DNA from: Dehalococcoidales bacterium
GTDB lineage: Bacteria > Chloroflexota > Dehalococcoidia > Dehalococcoidales > UBA3254
Length of the DNA stretch: 64,000 nt
NCBI GenBank assembly: GCA_016926695.1
Contig: JAFGOB010000066.1
Span: forward strand, 27,991-91,990
Reading direction: 5' to 3'
Shown here: one piece after another, positions 63,542 to 64,000 of the stretch
Position numbering within the stretch: the stretch's first letter is position 1
Layout: each line of letters begins with the position of its first letter
The notes under the pieces: generated by a model
The model's database searches: none
Told to the model about the DNA's origin: nothing
The model's input: the letters and a program-made list of their open reading frames with translations, nothing else
Position numbers and translations under genes: made by a program

Positions 63542-64000
63542 ATGCGTAGATATCTAAAGCAATTGCTGGGATTCATTGCGGTACTGGCAATTCTGGCGGG
63601 AGCTCTGGGCGGTTCCGTTCCGGTAGCCGCCGGCGGCGTTGAATGGTCCGTCATGAACAGCGCTTCAGCCGAAACTATCGAGAATACCCCGGTCTTCACT
63701 GCCTGTGATGCCCTGGCCGGCCCGGCCCCTCAGGACAGCCAGGATATTATAATCGACCTGCGGGCTACCGGTATTAACGGTGATATCATTAACGTCACCG
63801 ATTATACCCTGCCCGCTGGTACGGTTACCGAAGACGGCTTAACTATGGATAATCAGACCGCCATGGGCGCTCTGGTATACTACTGCCAGCAGAACTCGAT
63901 CGATATTAACGTACAAAGCGGTCAATACGGCCTCTATGTCTTCCAGATGGGTTCCGACCCCTCCGATGAGAATAACTGGGTCTTCTATGTCAACCAGTCC
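63542..64000 (+). CDS. Secreted DUF4430 (transcobalamin C-terminal-like) domain protein, cut by window edge
   Basis: The first 153 codons are present; the gene continues past the right edge. An AAGGAG ribosome site lies nine bases before the ATG. Residues 1-30 are a signal peptide (RRYLKQLLGFIAVLAILAGA, cleavage near PVAA). From about 95 on, the sequence TAMGALVYYCQQNSIDI, then GLYVFQMG and NNWVFYVNQS fits the DUF4430 fold found in the C-terminal domain of transcobalamin and in many bacterial surface proteins. Ligand unknown. It lies 54 bases after the dockerin gene on the same strand, so the two are probably co-expressed. Confidence 0.82.
   Translation, partial: MRRYLKQLLGFIAVLAILAGALGGSVPVAAGGVEWSVMNSASAETIENTPVFTACDALAGPAPQDSQDIIIDLRATGINGDIINVTDYTLPAGTVTEDGLTMDNQTAMGALVYYCQQNSIDINVQSGQYGLYVFQMGSDPSDENNWVFYVNQS

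Overview
The window looks like a chromosome segment of an uncultured, strictly anaerobic bacterium of the class Dehalococcoidia (Chloroflexota). Several things point there: a citrate/homocitrate synthase-type gene that resembles, from memory, the Re-citrate synthase of Dehalococcoides; an oxygen-sensitive class III ribonucleotide reductase; two molybdopterin oxidoreductases; an RND pump whose fusion protein is a lipoprotein and which has no outer-membrane channel gene; and secreted PQQ-propeller/dockerin and DUF4430 proteins. The placement is inferred from gene content only. I saw no rRNA, tRNA, CRISPR array, intact insertion sequence or phage gene.

Layout. 0-7.5 kb: start of nudC (cut by the left edge), a double cupin-like protein, a hypothetical protein, a cupin-like/marR pair, a MYG1-type hydrolase, tex and an SDR. 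7.7-15.2 kb: glutamine synthetase; a three-gene operon (cytidylate-kinase-like, Re-citrate/homocitrate synthase-type, lysine-2,3-aminomutase-like) closed by a very strong terminator; a ClC channel. 15.2-21.8 kb: a complete peptide ABC importer with a divergent binding protein, then another cupin-like gene. 21.9-28.9 kb: a soluble PAS histidine kinase and an RND efflux pair. 28.9-35.0 kb: a pyrogallol-transhydroxylase-like Mo enzyme with a cupin-like gene downstream, a frameshifted TPP enzyme and a TRAP-permease remnant. 35.1-41.2 kb: aspS-gatC-gatA-gatB with a GatA that has lost its amidase catalytic residues, then an MFS carrier. 41.6-47.1 kb: a surface protein and a three-subunit Psr/DMSO-reductase-like complex behind a consensus promoter. 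47.2-54.0 kb: Lhr helicase, MscS channel and an enolase-superfamily epimerase. 54.3-58.1 kb: an ECF Ni/Co transport operon with metal-binding extra components. 58.3-61.6 kb: nrdD-nrdG under an adenosylcobalamin riboswitch with a terminator, followed by a cupin-like remnant. 61.7-64 kb: secreted dockerin and DUF4430 proteins.

How the parts connect. The cobalt/nickel importer and the cobalamin riboswitch on the class III reductase suggest that B12 supply decides which ribonucleotide reductase is made. The Mo enzymes, TPP enzyme, peptide importer and MFS carrier suggest anaerobic use of peptides and small organic or aromatic compounds. The most distinctive features are a paralogous family of small cupin-like proteins at five loci (six domains), the catalytically stripped GatA beside a GatC with no ordinary start codon and an A9 slippery run, and a lysine-2,3-aminomutase homologue that lacks the PLP lysine. 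A family of palindromic intergenic repeats occurs at four places.
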